DNA of 64,000 nucleotides from Apibacter adventoris. GTDB taxonomy: Bacteria; Bacteroidota; Bacteroidia; Flavobacteriales; Weeksellaceae. Numbering within the stretch: position 1 is the first letter of the stretch; each line of letters begins with the position of its first letter. Both the position numbers and the translations under genes were made by a program. This document shows positions 45,294 through 54,331 of the stretch, piece after piece. The notes beneath the pieces are model-generated. The model was not told where the DNA came from, ran no database searches, and worked only from the letters and a program-made list of their open reading frames with translations. The stretch spans positions 1 through 64,000 of the forward strand of contig NZ_PSZM01000043.1 of the NCBI RefSeq assembly GCF_002964975.1, written 5' to 3'.

Positions 45294-45854
45294 TTAATAT
45301 ATTTTTGGATTATAATTTTTTGGATATTTAGCCATTTCTGGTTTATAGAAATCTTCTATTTCTTTAAAAACTTCTTCAACAGTCTTACCTTCTATATTTA
45401 TAATTTTCTTAACTCCGGCTATTTTATTTTTATAGTCTGCATAGGCTAAAACTACGGGTACCTCTGCACTTTTTGCAATATAATAAAATCCTTTTTTCCA
45501 TTCTTTAGCCCAAGATCGAGTTCCCTCCGGTGTATTAATTAGAGCCATAGAATCTGATTTTTTAATAAGAGATGCCGTATATTCAACTAAATTATTGCGT
45601 TGTTTTCTATTTACACCTATACATCCTAAAGATTTAAATATAAATCCATACCAAGGCTTGGTATAATTATCTTTAATCATAATTTTATATGGAATTCCTA
45701 TAGACCAAAAACAAGCTAAGCAATAATAAAAATCCCAGTTGGAGGTATGCGGGGCACAAATTATAACACTTTTTTTTAAATCTTCAATGGAAAAGTTAGA
45801 TAAAAGTTTCCAACCTGCAATCCAAAGCATAAATTTTCCTAAATTTTTCTTCAT
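45294..45854 (-). CDS. PlsC-like acyltransferase, 186 aa
   Basis: Glycerol-3-phosphate/lysophosphatidate acyltransferase superfamily. The H-x4-D motif is PHTSNWDF (near residue 36), the second conserved block is NTPEGTRSW (near 110), and 'VPVVLAYADYKNK' follows. It lacks a long N-terminal membrane region and is short, like the family of small acyltransferases acting on lysolipids or aminolipids. Substrate not determinable. Follows a 46-base perfect palindrome. Confidence 0.85.
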   Translation of the reverse strand: MKKNLGKFMLWIAGWKLLSNFSIEDLKKSVIICAPHTSNWDFYYCLACFWSIGIPYKIMIKDNYTKPWYGFIFKSLGCIGVNRKQRNNLVEYTASLIKKSDSMALINTPEGTRSWAKEWKKGFYYIAKSAEVPVVLAYADYKNKIAGVKKIINIEGKTVEEVFKEIEDFYKPEMAKYPKNYNPKIY

Positions 45855-45874
45855 TAATTTTGTATTTAATAATT

Positions 45875-45920
45875 AAAAGGTTCATTTAAGAATAAAATTT
45901 TATTCTTAAATGAACCTTTT
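45875..45920. terminator. 46-base perfect palindrome, probable terminator
   Basis: Arms 45875-45897 and 45898-45920 are exact reverse complements with no spacer (start AAAAGGTTCATTTAAG, end CTTAAATGAACCTTTT). It sits between the PspC gene and the acyltransferase gene, both minus strand, and the minus-strand side ends in TTTTAATT. Probably ends the padR-pspC transcript. Confidence 0.65.
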
Positions 45921-45961
45921 ACAAATGTATATATTTTTAAATTATTTAATTAAAACTGTTA

Positions 45962-46027
45962 CTAATTAAATATGCCTATAATCCAGTCTATAATCAGAAG
46001 AACTACTTTAAAAAGAATCTGTACCAT
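45962..46027 (-). CDS. Possible 21-residue hydrophobic peptide
   Basis: A short frame begins 13 bases after the PspC stop on the same strand: MVQILFKVV, then a run of Leu, Ile and Trp, ending GIFN and a TAG stop. It would form one transmembrane helix. Position inside the padR-pspC transcript and before the palindromic terminator makes it a candidate small membrane peptide, but a frame this short can arise by chance. Confidence 0.4.
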   Translation of the reverse strand: MVQILFKVVLLIIDWIIGIFN

Positions 46028-46040
46028 GATGATTATTTTT

Positions 46041-47669
46041 TTAATCGGAATTAACTATTTCATTACAATTTACGCATTTTAAAGAATCATTGGTAAATTT
46101 AAAAATTTTATTTGAATATTTTCCCCTATTATGATAAATATTAATTTTATTTATTGGATTAAGATATATAACTTTTTGTACATTATAGGTTATTTTTATA
46201 TATTTATTTTCAGGAACATACAATACTAGCTTTATATCTTGATTTCTAAATTTGTTATTTTTTGGAAATGACAAATAAGAGTCTAACATTAATTCTTTAT
46301 TATTTTTTAATTGATATTTATAATGTATTGCATCTATATTTTTTATAGCATTTAATTCATTATTCCCTTTAGCTATACTTTTTACTTCCAAATAAAAGTT
46401 GGAATCTGAGCTTTTCTTTATCTTTAAAGTTTTATTTATTCTTCTTATAACACTATCATTTATAAATTTAACTTGATCGGTATTTATGCCATATATTCCT
46501 TCTCCTACTGTAATATAAGTATTATTTGTTTTTCCCTGATAATCTTTCATATCAATACTTAAAGTATCAGATGCAACATTATTCAATACATTTTTTTGAG
46601 TCTTTTCTACTGTTTCTCTAAATTGAAATAGGAATAAACTAGCACTTATTAAAATAATTATTATTGATGAAATTAACCATATAACAAACAATGTGATTTT
46701 AGCTGTCTTGGAAAATTTAATTATGTTTTTTCCTGTTATCATGTTTAATCCTATAAAAAGAAGAATAAAAGATGGTATTAATAGTATTATTCCTATTAAA
46801 AAAACCATAATATATAATTGCCAAGATGAATCGAATATCAAATTTATATATTCGGATGAATTAATTCCGGGAAGAGATAAAGAAAAGGCACAAACGAAAT
46901 AAGAAATTATAAAAGAAATGCTTATAATTTCAAAAATAATACCTGTAAATATTGCTATAATTTTAATCAATATTTTAAATATAGATTCTAAAAAACCTCC
47001 TATTTCATTACTTGCTTTGGAAAAATTATTCTTTATTTTTCCTGTTTGTTCTGAAATTTCATCTTTATCTATATATTTCTTAATAGAATCAAAATTAACC
47101 GGCTTTCCTTTCATCTTCAATTTTTCTAAGGTAGTAGTAGCCTTAGGTATTATTATCCATAAAATAATATATATTAAAACCAATGTGTTTGCTACTCTAT
47201 TAAAATACCAACTGGCAATCAATATTAATAAAACCAATCCTAATCTGAACCATATAGGTTGTATACCAAAAAAATGAGCTAATCCACTACAAACTCCTGC
47301 TATTATTTTATCATCTGTATCACGATATAATTGCCGCTGATAAAACTTATCTTTTTCTTTTGATTCTTTTTTCAATTCAAATCCATCTTCTCCTGTTTCT
47401 GACTCTGAGTGATATTGTTCAGGAGTTCCCATGATTGAAATTACTTTATCCACATCTTTTTTATCTATCACCTGCCGATAATTACCTAACCACTCTTTGA
47501 ATAATTCTGCAATTCTTGCTTCTACATCTTTGAGTATTTCTTCTGTATCTTCTTCCTCTGTTTCTAAAGATGATTTTACATCTTCTAAATATCTTTGTAA
47601 CTTATGAAATGCATCTTCTTCTATAAAAAAAGATAGCCCCCCTAAACTAATTGATACTGATTTATTCAT
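46041..47669 (-). CDS. PspC domain membrane protein, 542 aa
   Basis: Envelope-stress type membrane protein. The PspC domain is at ~111-178 ('QLYRDTDDKIIAGVCSGLAH', 'FFGIQPIWFRLGLVLLILIA', 'YIILWIIIPKA'). An N-terminal soluble helical region (~1-105) and three or four more membrane segments (~235-345) follow, then a beta-rich extracytoplasmic tail. Bacteroidota PspC proteins commonly have such long C-termini and are encoded with PadR regulators, as here (8 bases apart). Signal sensed is unknown. Confidence 0.9.
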   Translation of the reverse strand: MNKSVSISLGGLSFFIEEDAFHKLQRYLEDVKSSLETEEEDTEEILKDVEARIAELFKEWLGNYRQVIDKKDVDKVISIMGTPEQYHSESETGEDGFELKKESKEKDKFYQRQLYRDTDDKIIAGVCSGLAHFFGIQPIWFRLGLVLLILIASWYFNRVANTLVLIYIILWIIIPKATTTLEKLKMKGKPVNFDSIKKYIDKDEISEQTGKIKNNFSKASNEIGGFLESIFKILIKIIAIFTGIIFEIISISFIISYFVCAFSLSLPGINSSEYINLIFDSSWQLYIMVFLIGIILLIPSFILLFIGLNMITGKNIIKFSKTAKITLFVIWLISSIIIILISASLFLFQFRETVEKTQKNVLNNVASDTLSIDMKDYQGKTNNTYITVGEGIYGINTDQVKFINDSVIRRINKTLKIKKSSDSNFYLEVKSIAKGNNELNAIKNIDAIHYKYQLKNNKELMLDSYLSFPKNNKFRNQDIKLVLYVPENKYIKITYNVQKVIYLNPINKINIYHNRGKYSNKIFKFTNDSLKCVNCNEIVNSD

Positions 47670-47677
47670 AATTTCAT

Positions 47678-48007
47678 TTATTTGGAGTTAGTTATTATAT
47701 TCACAGATCGGGTCAAATCTTCCCAGGTTTGAGCTAATTCTTTTAAAAACCCTTCTCCCTTAGGAGTAATTGCATAATATTTCCTTGGAGGTCCTGAAGT
47801 AGATTCTTCCCACCTATATGTTAAAAATCCTGCATTTTTAAGTCTGGTTAAAAGTGGATATAATGTTCCTTCCACAACAATAAGTTTACCTTTTTTTAAC
47901 TCATCAATTAAATCGGAAACATAAGCGTCTCCTCTCCTAATAATACTTAAAATACAATACTCCAGCGCACCTTTCCGCATCTGGGCTTTAATGTTTTCTG
48001 TATTCAT
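47678..48007 (-). CDS. PadR family transcriptional regulator, 109 aa
   Basis: Winged-helix repressor: 'KGALEYCILSIIRRGDAYVS', 'LIDELKKGKLIVVEGTLYPL' and 'GPPRKYYAITPKGEGFLKEL' are classic PadR features. Cotranscribed with the PspC gene, which it very probably regulates. A minus-strand -7 box TATATTTG (48034-48041) with TTG 21 bases upstream (48063-48065) precedes it. Confidence 0.92.
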   Translation of the reverse strand: MNTENIKAQMRKGALEYCILSIIRRGDAYVSDLIDELKKGKLIVVEGTLYPLLTRLKNAGFLTYRWEESTSGPPRKYYAITPKGEGFLKELAQTWEDLTRSVNIITNSK

Positions 48008-48033
48008 TTTAATTTATATAATAGATGGTACAG

Positions 48034-48065
48034 CAAATATATAAATAATATTAAGTAATATGCAA
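48034..48065 (-). promoter_or_regulatory. Predicted promoter of padR-pspC
   Basis: Minus-strand TATATTTG (48034-48041) with TTG at 48063-48065, ~27 bases before the start codon. Confidence 0.5.
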
Positions 48066-48151
48066 TACAAAGTACTAATTTATTATTTAATTTATTCTTA
48101 TAAAAAACTAGTATATTTGTATTTTCATATTTATAGTAAAGTTATATACTT

Positions 48152-49261
48152 ATGATCCCAGTAACCAAACCTTTTTTACCTCCGCTAAAGGAATTTAATG
48201 AATATCTCGAAAGGATATGGGAAACTCAGTGGCTCACTAACAATGGTCCTCTACATCAGGAGCTTGAACAAAAACTTTGTAAGTATTTAGGAGTTAAATT
48301 TATCAGCCTATTTTCTAATGGAACATTAGCTCTTATTACAGCTATACAAGCACTTAAACTATCAGGAGAAGTAATAACCACTCCATATAGTTTTGTTGCT
48401 ACAACCCACTCATTATGGTGGAATAATATTAAACCTGTTTTTGTAGACATAGAACCTGACTTTTTAAATATTGATACTAATAAAATAGAAGCTGCAATTA
48501 CTCCTCAAACAACTGCTATACTTCCTGTTCATGTATATGGAAATCCTTGTAATATTGATGCTATTCAAAAAATAGCTGATACATATGGACTGAAAGTGTT
48601 ATATGATGCTGCTCATGCTTTTGGTACCCAATTAAATAATAATTCTATCTTAAACTATGGAGATCTCTCTGTTTTAAGTTTTCATGCGACTAAAGTATAT
48701 AGTACTATAGAAGGAGGAGCAATTATTTCTCATGACAAAAAAACAAAAGATCGTATTGATAAACTTAAAAATTTTGGTTTTGCTGATGAAACAACCGTTG
48801 TGGCTCCTGGAATAAATGCTAAATTAAATGAAATTCAAGCAGCTTATGGTTTAGTGCTACTAAAACATATAGATAAACTATGGGCAAAAAGAAAATCTAT
48901 TGATAGCTTATATAGAAAATTGCTTAATAAAGTTAAAGGAATAGAATTACTACCTCAACCCAAAAATGCTAAAGTTCCATATTCTTATTTTCCTATACTT
49001 ATTAACAATGAGTATGAAAAAACACGGGATGAATTATATGAATTTTTAAAAAGTAAAAATATTTATGGTCGAAGATATTTTTATCCCCTTATAAGTAGTT
49101 TTCCTACATACAGAGGGTTAGCTTCCGCTTCTATAGCTAATTTGCCTATAGCTAACCAAATAGCTAATAAAGTTCTTTGTTTACCCATATATCCGGAACT
49201 GCAATTAGAAGATGTTGATAAAATATGTAATTTAATAAGCGATGGTTATAATAGGAGCTAA
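48152..49261 (+). CDS. DegT/DnrJ/EryC1/StrS sugar aminotransferase, 369 aa
   Basis: PLP-dependent enzyme converting a nucleotide keto-sugar to an amino sugar. Lys-181 in SFHATKVYST binds PLP; Asp-152 and His-155 in YDAAHAFGTQ contact the cofactor. The N-terminus (MIPVTKPFLPPLKEFNEYLE) and 'ITTPYSFVATTHSLWW' are typical of enzymes making 4-amino-4,6-dideoxyhexoses (VioA-like). It overlaps the next gene, an acetyltransferase, by 20 bases, which supports production of an N-acetylated amino sugar for a surface glycan. The precise sugar is inferred. Confidence 0.88.
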   Translation: MIPVTKPFLPPLKEFNEYLERIWETQWLTNNGPLHQELEQKLCKYLGVKFISLFSNGTLALITAIQALKLSGEVITTPYSFVATTHSLWWNNIKPVFVDIEPDFLNIDTNKIEAAITPQTTAILPVHVYGNPCNIDAIQKIADTYGLKVLYDAAHAFGTQLNNNSILNYGDLSVLSFHATKVYSTIEGGAIISHDKKTKDRIDKLKNFGFADETTVVAPGINAKLNEIQAAYGLVLLKHIDKLWAKRKSIDSLYRKLLNKVKGIELLPQPKNAKVPYSYFPILINNEYEKTRDELYEFLKSKNIYGRRYFYPLISSFPTYRGLASASIANLPIANQIANKVLCLPIYPELQLEDVDKICNLISDGYNRS

Positions 49262-49886
49262 AGGTTTTGCTAAAGAAGTTCTAAATGTTTGTATTCAAAA
49301 TAATATACCCAACATAGCCTTCTATGATGATATGACTAAGGAATCTCCTGACTTATTGTATAATCAATACCCCATATTAAAGAATACTTTTCAAATTGTA
49401 GATTATTTCCAAAATTATGGAAATAATTTTACCATTGGAATTGGAAATCCCGTATTAAGAAATCATGTTTTTATCAAAATTAAAGAACTAGGCGGAAATC
49501 TAACTTCTATAATAAGTACAGAGTCACGAATTGGCTCTTATGATGTTTCTATCGATAATGGTACTATTATATTGCCCGGAGTTACTATTTCTAATTCTGT
49601 AAAAATTGGATGGGGAACCATGATATATTACAATTCTATTATTACTCATGATTGTCAAATTGACAATTTCGTAGAAATATCACCCAATGTTACGTTATTA
49701 GGAAGAAGTAAAGTAAGTAGTTTTACCCATATTGGTGCAGGTGCTATTATTTTGCCTGATGTTCATATAGGTGGTAATGTTATAGTTGGTGCAGGAGCGA
49801 TAGTTACTAAAAATATTCCTGATAACTGTGTAGTAGCAGGTATTCCTGCACAAAAAATTAAAGATTTAAAACCTTTAAATTTTTAA
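49242..49886 (+). CDS. NeuD/PglD-like sugar O/N-acetyltransferase, 214 aa
   Basis: N-terminal Rossmann-like part (MVIIGAKGFAKEVLNVCIQN) and a left-handed parallel beta-helix of hexapeptide repeats from ~85 on ('GTIILPGVTISNSVKIGWGT', 'GAGAIILPDVHIGGNVIVGA'). His-136 (YNSIITHDCQ) matches the catalytic base of PglD. Probably acetylates the amino sugar made by the overlapping aminotransferase. In family terms it could also be called VioB-like. Confidence 0.88.
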   Translation: MVIIGAKGFAKEVLNVCIQNNIPNIAFYDDMTKESPDLLYNQYPILKNTFQIVDYFQNYGNNFTIGIGNPVLRNHVFIKIKELGGNLTSIISTESRIGSYDVSIDNGTIILPGVTISNSVKIGWGTMIYYNSIITHDCQIDNFVEISPNVTLLGRSKVSSFTHIGAGAIILPDVHIGGNVIVGAGAIVTKNIPDNCVVAGIPAQKIKDLKPLNF

Positions 49887-49889
49887 TTT

Positions 49890-50783
49890 ATGCCTCACCC
49901 GTTAGTAAGTATAAGTATGATTACTTATGGTCATGAAAATTTCATACGCCAGGCCATAGAAGGAGTATTAATGCAAAAATGTAATTTCACTTTTGAACTT
50001 ATTATTTCTAACGATCATTCTGATGATAATACCGATAAAATCATTAAAGAATATCTAATTAAAAACACTAATATAAAGTACTTTTACCAAACCAAAAATT
50101 TAGGAGTAATCCCTAATTTCTTATTTACTCTAAATCAAGCTCAAGGAAAATATATAGCTATTTGTGAAGGAGATGATTATTGGACTGATCCTTTAAAATT
50201 GCAAAAACAAGTAGATTTTATAGACAAAAATCCTAATTTTTCCATTGTTTTCCATCAAATACAAGTTATGGAAAATAAAATATTAACCGATGAAATATAT
50301 CCTCCTTTAAAAAAAATAAAAGATGTGTCCTCTATTGAGGATCTTTCTCAATATAACTATATTCCTACATTATCTGTTTTATTTAGAAATCCTTATGTTT
50401 ATCCAGATTATTTTATAAAATCTTATATAGGTGACTATCCCTTACATTTATATAATGCAGAAAAGGGTAAAATCAAATGTATTCCTGAAGTTATGGGGGT
50501 TTATAGAAAAGGAGTAGGAATTTGGAGCACTAAAGCAGATTTAAATCGTGACAAAAAAATGTTTCAATCCTTACAGGTAATTAGTCATTACTATAAAAAT
50601 AATCCTGTGATCTTTAAAAATTTATATCTACAACAAAAATATTATTTATACACTTATTTAGTTAAAAGTGTTAAGAATGGAAAATCAATGATTTCAGTAT
50701 TATCAAAAGATGAAATTTTTAAAAATATTTCTTTTATATATAAATTATTCTTTTATATAAAATTCTTATTAAAAAAGAGATAA
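49890..50783 (+). CDS. Family 2 glycosyltransferase, 297 aa
   Basis: GT-A fold inverting transferase: 'LVSISMITYGHENFIRQAIE', 'LIISNDHSDDNTDKII' and the nucleotide-binding acidic motif 'AICEGDDYWTDPLKLQKQVD'. Lies 3 bases after the acetyltransferase gene. A short hydrophobic C-terminus ('FIYKLFFYIKFLLKK') suggests membrane association. Presumably transfers a sugar, possibly the acetamido sugar, onto a glycan or lipid carrier. Confidence 0.9.
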   Translation: MPHPLVSISMITYGHENFIRQAIEGVLMQKCNFTFELIISNDHSDDNTDKIIKEYLIKNTNIKYFYQTKNLGVIPNFLFTLNQAQGKYIAICEGDDYWTDPLKLQKQVDFIDKNPNFSIVFHQIQVMENKILTDEIYPPLKKIKDVSSIEDLSQYNYIPTLSVLFRNPYVYPDYFIKSYIGDYPLHLYNAEKGKIKCIPEVMGVYRKGVGIWSTKADLNRDKKMFQSLQVISHYYKNNPVIFKNLYLQQKYYLYTYLVKSVKNGKSMISVLSKDEIFKNISFIYKLFFYIKFLLKKR

Positions 50784-50787
50784 TAAA

Positions 50788-51816
50788 ATGGATATTTTAA
50801 TAAAATCTTTTAACAGAGCATATTACCTAGACAGATGTGTAAGTAGTATTGAGAAATATATTGATGGTGATATAAAAATTAAAATTCTGGATGACGGAAC
50901 CCCCTCTAAATATTTAAATCTAATTAAACAAAAACATCCACAGGTTACTATTATAACTTCTCAACAATATAATGAAAAAGTAAAATCTGTAGAATTAAAT
51001 ATAACTACAGGCAGTGAAATAAATGGTTTTATAATTCCTACACAGATGTGGATAGAACAAGCACAAAAGTCCTCTGAATATTTTATAATGACTGAAGATG
51101 ATGTATGGTTTTTTAAACCATTAGCAATTAATCCTATTATTAATAATCTTAAAATATTTAATATCCATTTACTTAATTTAAGCTGGTTAGGCAATAAAAC
51201 AAAAAATTATCCTGTTACCGATTCACTTACTGATCTAATATATTCCAGTACTCCCAAAAATCTTTTTACCCCACCCCGATTTATTTTTAAAGCTTATTAT
51301 TATAACCAATTTAAATTATTTTCTATTCTTTATAAATTAGGTCTGGTAAATAATAACACTAAACAAAACTATTGGCAATTAAATTCAATTCTTATGGGTC
51401 TATGGAATAAAAAATACTGGTTAGAAGTATGGAAAGGTATTGATGATCAAGTAGATGAACATAAACAACTTTTCAATGCTACTATCTTTTTTAGAAAAAA
51501 TAAAAAAAACAAAAATTTTATCGGAACATTGAAACAGGCTGTCATGGAAACAACTTTTAAATCTTCTGCGACAAATTCACATCACCAATATAATGATACT
51601 TTTGATGTTAATCGTTTTAATTATATTATGAATGAGGCATGGTTCAAAGGCAATTTAAATATATGGGAAAATTTTCCAAAAGATTTTTCTGATTCTTACA
51701 TTATTAGTTTTTTAAATAAAATAAATGATGCTAAAGCTCAAAGCAAAGATTGGCTCAAATGGAGTGAGAAATTTAAAAATCAATATAGAAATTTAGGAAT
51801 AAAAATTGACGATTAG
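50788..51816 (+). CDS. Glycosyltransferase-like protein, 342 aa
   Basis: N-terminal GT-A-type half: 'MDILIKSFNRAYYLDRCVSS', 'IKILDDGTPSKYLNLIKQKH' and the acidic 'YFIMTEDDVWFFKPL' in the DxD position. The C-terminal ~200 residues are not recognised. Four bases after the GT2 gene; last gene of the cluster. Acceptor and donor unknown. Confidence 0.75.
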   Translation: MDILIKSFNRAYYLDRCVSSIEKYIDGDIKIKILDDGTPSKYLNLIKQKHPQVTIITSQQYNEKVKSVELNITTGSEINGFIIPTQMWIEQAQKSSEYFIMTEDDVWFFKPLAINPIINNLKIFNIHLLNLSWLGNKTKNYPVTDSLTDLIYSSTPKNLFTPPRFIFKAYYYNQFKLFSILYKLGLVNNNTKQNYWQLNSILMGLWNKKYWLEVWKGIDDQVDEHKQLFNATIFFRKNKKNKNFIGTLKQAVMETTFKSSATNSHHQYNDTFDVNRFNYIMNEAWFKGNLNIWENFPKDFSDSYIISFLNKINDAKAQSKDWLKWSEKFKNQYRNLGIKIDD

Positions 51817-52095
51817 CTTATCATTAATAACCATTTAATTATTTTATTTTCAATAAAAATATCTTAATACAAATAAATCTAATTTCTGTACCCTTATTTG
51901 AATTACTTTAAATCATTCTATTATTTACACTAAAACAGATGAATTATTAGCTTTTTATAATTATTTTTTTAAATTAATTATCTAATCATATCATTCATAA
52001 TATATAAATAATTCTATCTAGGAGTTTAATTTATTCTTTATATTTAAATATATGGGTGAATTTAAAATTACAACATGTAAAAACATTCAATAAAT

Positions 52096-52692
52096 TCACT
52101 TTTGAATTATTCTCCCACCTATATTTTCAAATTCTTTTTTCAAATTCTGGAAATTTGATGGATTGATAGCTTTAGTAGCATTTTCTATAATTTTTGTTCT
52201 GAAACCTAGTTCTAATGCGTCTTTAGCTGTATAATACACACAGAAATCAGCCGCAAGACCACAAATATGAACTTCATCAATACTTCTGCCTTTTAAATAA
52301 TCTCCTAATCCTACAGATTTTAACTTTCCATTATCAAAAAATCCACTATAACTATCTATTGTAGGATCTAATCCTTTCCTAAATATAGCTTCAATTTGAT
52401 TTTGTTTTAATTCCTTTGAAAATTCTGCTCCCCAAGATTGTTGTATGCAATGGTCGGGCCATAAAATTTGTTTTTGTCCTCTTAATTGTATTTCATCAAA
52501 AGTTTTTTTTTCTTTATGTTGGGAGGCAAAACTTTTATGATTTTCAGGATGCCAATCCTGTGTAGCTACAACTAAACTATATTCTTCCTGAACTTTATTA
52601 ATAATCGGTAATACTTCATTTCCATTTTCAACTGCTAGCGCTCCACCTGGAAGAAAATCATTCTGAACATCTACTATAATTAATGCTTTCAT
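52096..52692 (-). CDS. pncA: Nicotinamidase PncA, 198 aa
   Basis: Deamidates nicotinamide to nicotinate for NAD salvage (also activates pyrazinamide). Catalytic triad Asp-8 (VDVQNDFLPGG), Lys-106 (FRKGLD) and Cys-151 (LAADFCVYYTA); metal ligands Asp-46 and His-48 (TQDWHPENH) and His-81. Standard length. Divergent from pncB, which uses its product. Confidence 0.95.
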   Translation of the reverse strand: MKALIIVDVQNDFLPGGALAVENGNEVLPIINKVQEEYSLVVATQDWHPENHKSFASQHKEKKTFDEIQLRGQKQILWPDHCIQQSWGAEFSKELKQNQIEAIFRKGLDPTIDSYSGFFDNGKLKSVGLGDYLKGRSIDEVHICGLAADFCVYYTAKDALELGFRTKIIENATKAINPSNFQNLKKEFENIGGRIIQK

Positions 52693-52796
52693 TCTTTTTT
52701 TAGTTAAAGATAATTCTTTTTTTAATTATAACGATTTTAGGCATAAGAATTGCAAATAATATACATCTATTCTTTCAATTATTATTTAATATATAG

Positions 52797-52852
52797 TAAA
52801 TTTGATAAATTATTTTAATCTTTTTGTATTGAAAGATACCTTAATAAGGTAT
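52797..52852 (+). promoter_or_regulatory. pncB promoter candidate and palindrome
   Basis: TAAATTTG (52797-52804) fits the -7 box. About 30 bases downstream is the perfect hairpin or palindrome ATACCTT-AAT-AAGGTAT (52836-52852), which could be an operator overlapping the early transcribed region. The predicted leader before pncB would be ~175 bases. The rest of 52693-52986 shows nothing I can name. Confidence 0.4.
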
Positions 52853-52986
52853 ACTATAAATTTTTTATTTAAAAAAATTATGATTTATTTAATAGATATA
52901 CAAATTAAACTGCAAAATATTTTTTTTCATTTTTTGACTATATTAAATTCAGATAAATTAATATCAATATTAAGCATAAAATTCAT

Positions 52987-54147
52987 ATGATTATAAAGTA
53001 TTTTACCGATAACGACCTTTATAAATTTTCTGTAATGCATGCTATACAGAAACTATATCCAAGGGCATATGTTAGATATGATTTTATTAATAGAGACATT
53101 GGGAATTTTCCTGAAGGTTTTGCCGAAAAACTGAAAGAAGAAATTCAAAAAATGCCTCAATTGAAACTTACTAAAGAGGAAAAAAATTTCATTATAAAAA
53201 AATGTTATTATTTAGATCCTTACTTTATAGATTTCCTAGAAGGATACAGGTATAATCCTGACGAAGTTCATATATCTCAAAATGGTGGAGATCTAAATCT
53301 CTATGTAGAAGGGTTTTGGTATAGAACAGTTCTTTGGGAAGTACCACTTATGGCTTTAATATCTGAAATATATTTTAAAATGAAGGGTATTGTTCCTAAA
53401 GATGTCGAATCTAAAGCCAAAGAAAAAGCTATAGGCTTTAAAGATATAAAAGCGGATTATTCTGAATTTGGTACACGAAGACGATTTTCTTTTGATGTTC
53501 AGGATACTGTTGTAAAAACTCTTAAAGAAAATTCAGGAAAGCATTTCAAAGGAACAAGTAATGTATATTTAGCCATGAAACATAACACTACCCCTATTGG
53601 CACTATGCCTCATGAATGGTTTATGTATCATGGAGCCTTTTTTGGTTATCGCGCAGCAAATATAAAATCATTAGAAGCTTGGGTAGAAGTTTTTCAAGGA
53701 AGTTTAGGTATTACATTGACTGATACGTATACAACAGATTCCTTTTTTAAATCATTTAATTTAAAACTTGCGAAACTATTTGATGGTGTACGTTGCGATA
53801 GTGGAAGCAATATTGAATTTATTGACAAAACAATTCAGTTTTATAAAGAAAACCGTATAGATCCTACTTCTAAAACCATTGTATTTAGTGATTCCTTAAA
53901 TTTAGAAGAAGTCCGTAAAATTAAAGAATATGTAAATGGAAGAATACATGACACTTACGGTATAGGAACTTATTTATCTAATGATGTGGGTGCTAAACCT
54001 TTAAATATGGTCATAAAATTAACTCATGTTAAAGAAAAACCTAAAGATGAATATTTAAATGCGGTAAAATTATCTGATGTTATGGGAAAAAATACCGGTA
54101 ATGAAAAAGAAATTTACATTTGTAAGTTAACTTTAGGTTTAGAATAA
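52987..54147 (+). CDS. pncB: Nicotinate phosphoribosyltransferase PncB, 386 aa
   Basis: Forms nicotinate mononucleotide from nicotinate and PRPP, coupled to ATP hydrolysis. 'KYFTDNDLYKFSVMHAIQKL' and 'FGTRRRFSFDVQDTVVKTLK' are characteristic, followed by 'GTSNVYLAMKHNTTPIGTMP' containing the phosphorylated His, and 'FDGVRCDSGSNIEF'. Length fits the family. Divergent from pncA, completing the two-step salvage route from nicotinamide. Confidence 0.96.
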   Translation: MIIKYFTDNDLYKFSVMHAIQKLYPRAYVRYDFINRDIGNFPEGFAEKLKEEIQKMPQLKLTKEEKNFIIKKCYYLDPYFIDFLEGYRYNPDEVHISQNGGDLNLYVEGFWYRTVLWEVPLMALISEIYFKMKGIVPKDVESKAKEKAIGFKDIKADYSEFGTRRRFSFDVQDTVVKTLKENSGKHFKGTSNVYLAMKHNTTPIGTMPHEWFMYHGAFFGYRAANIKSLEAWVEVFQGSLGITLTDTYTTDSFFKSFNLKLAKLFDGVRCDSGSNIEFIDKTIQFYKENRIDPTSKTIVFSDSLNLEEVRKIKEYVNGRIHDTYGIGTYLSNDVGAKPLNMVIKLTHVKEKPKDEYLNAVKLSDVMGKNTGNEKEIYICKLTLGLE

Positions 54148-54198
54148 TTTACTAATTTCTATTAAAAGGATTCATTATTTTTCATATGATGAAAATAA

Positions 54199-54242
54199 TA
54201 TATAAAAAAGCTTTTAGTTTAAACTAAAAGCTTTTTTATATA
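54199..54242. terminator. 44-base perfect palindrome, bidirectional terminator
   Basis: Perfect palindrome centred between 54220 and 54221 (core CTTTTAGTTTAAACTAAAAG, flanked by A6G and CT6). It lies between the convergent pncB and glcU genes and has T-runs in both directions. Confidence 0.8.
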
Positions 54243-54331
54243 ATTTTTTATAATAGTTTATTCCAAAATCTTAAACTTAAAAATATATTTACAATTTAAT
54301 TTATGTATATTAAGACAGTTATATTTATTTA

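Noticed and set aside
52802-52990. Plus-strand 62-codon frame before pncB
   Set aside because: Almost entirely Ile, Leu, Phe, Lys and Asn from AT-rich DNA, overlaps the pncB start and lies in its predicted leader.
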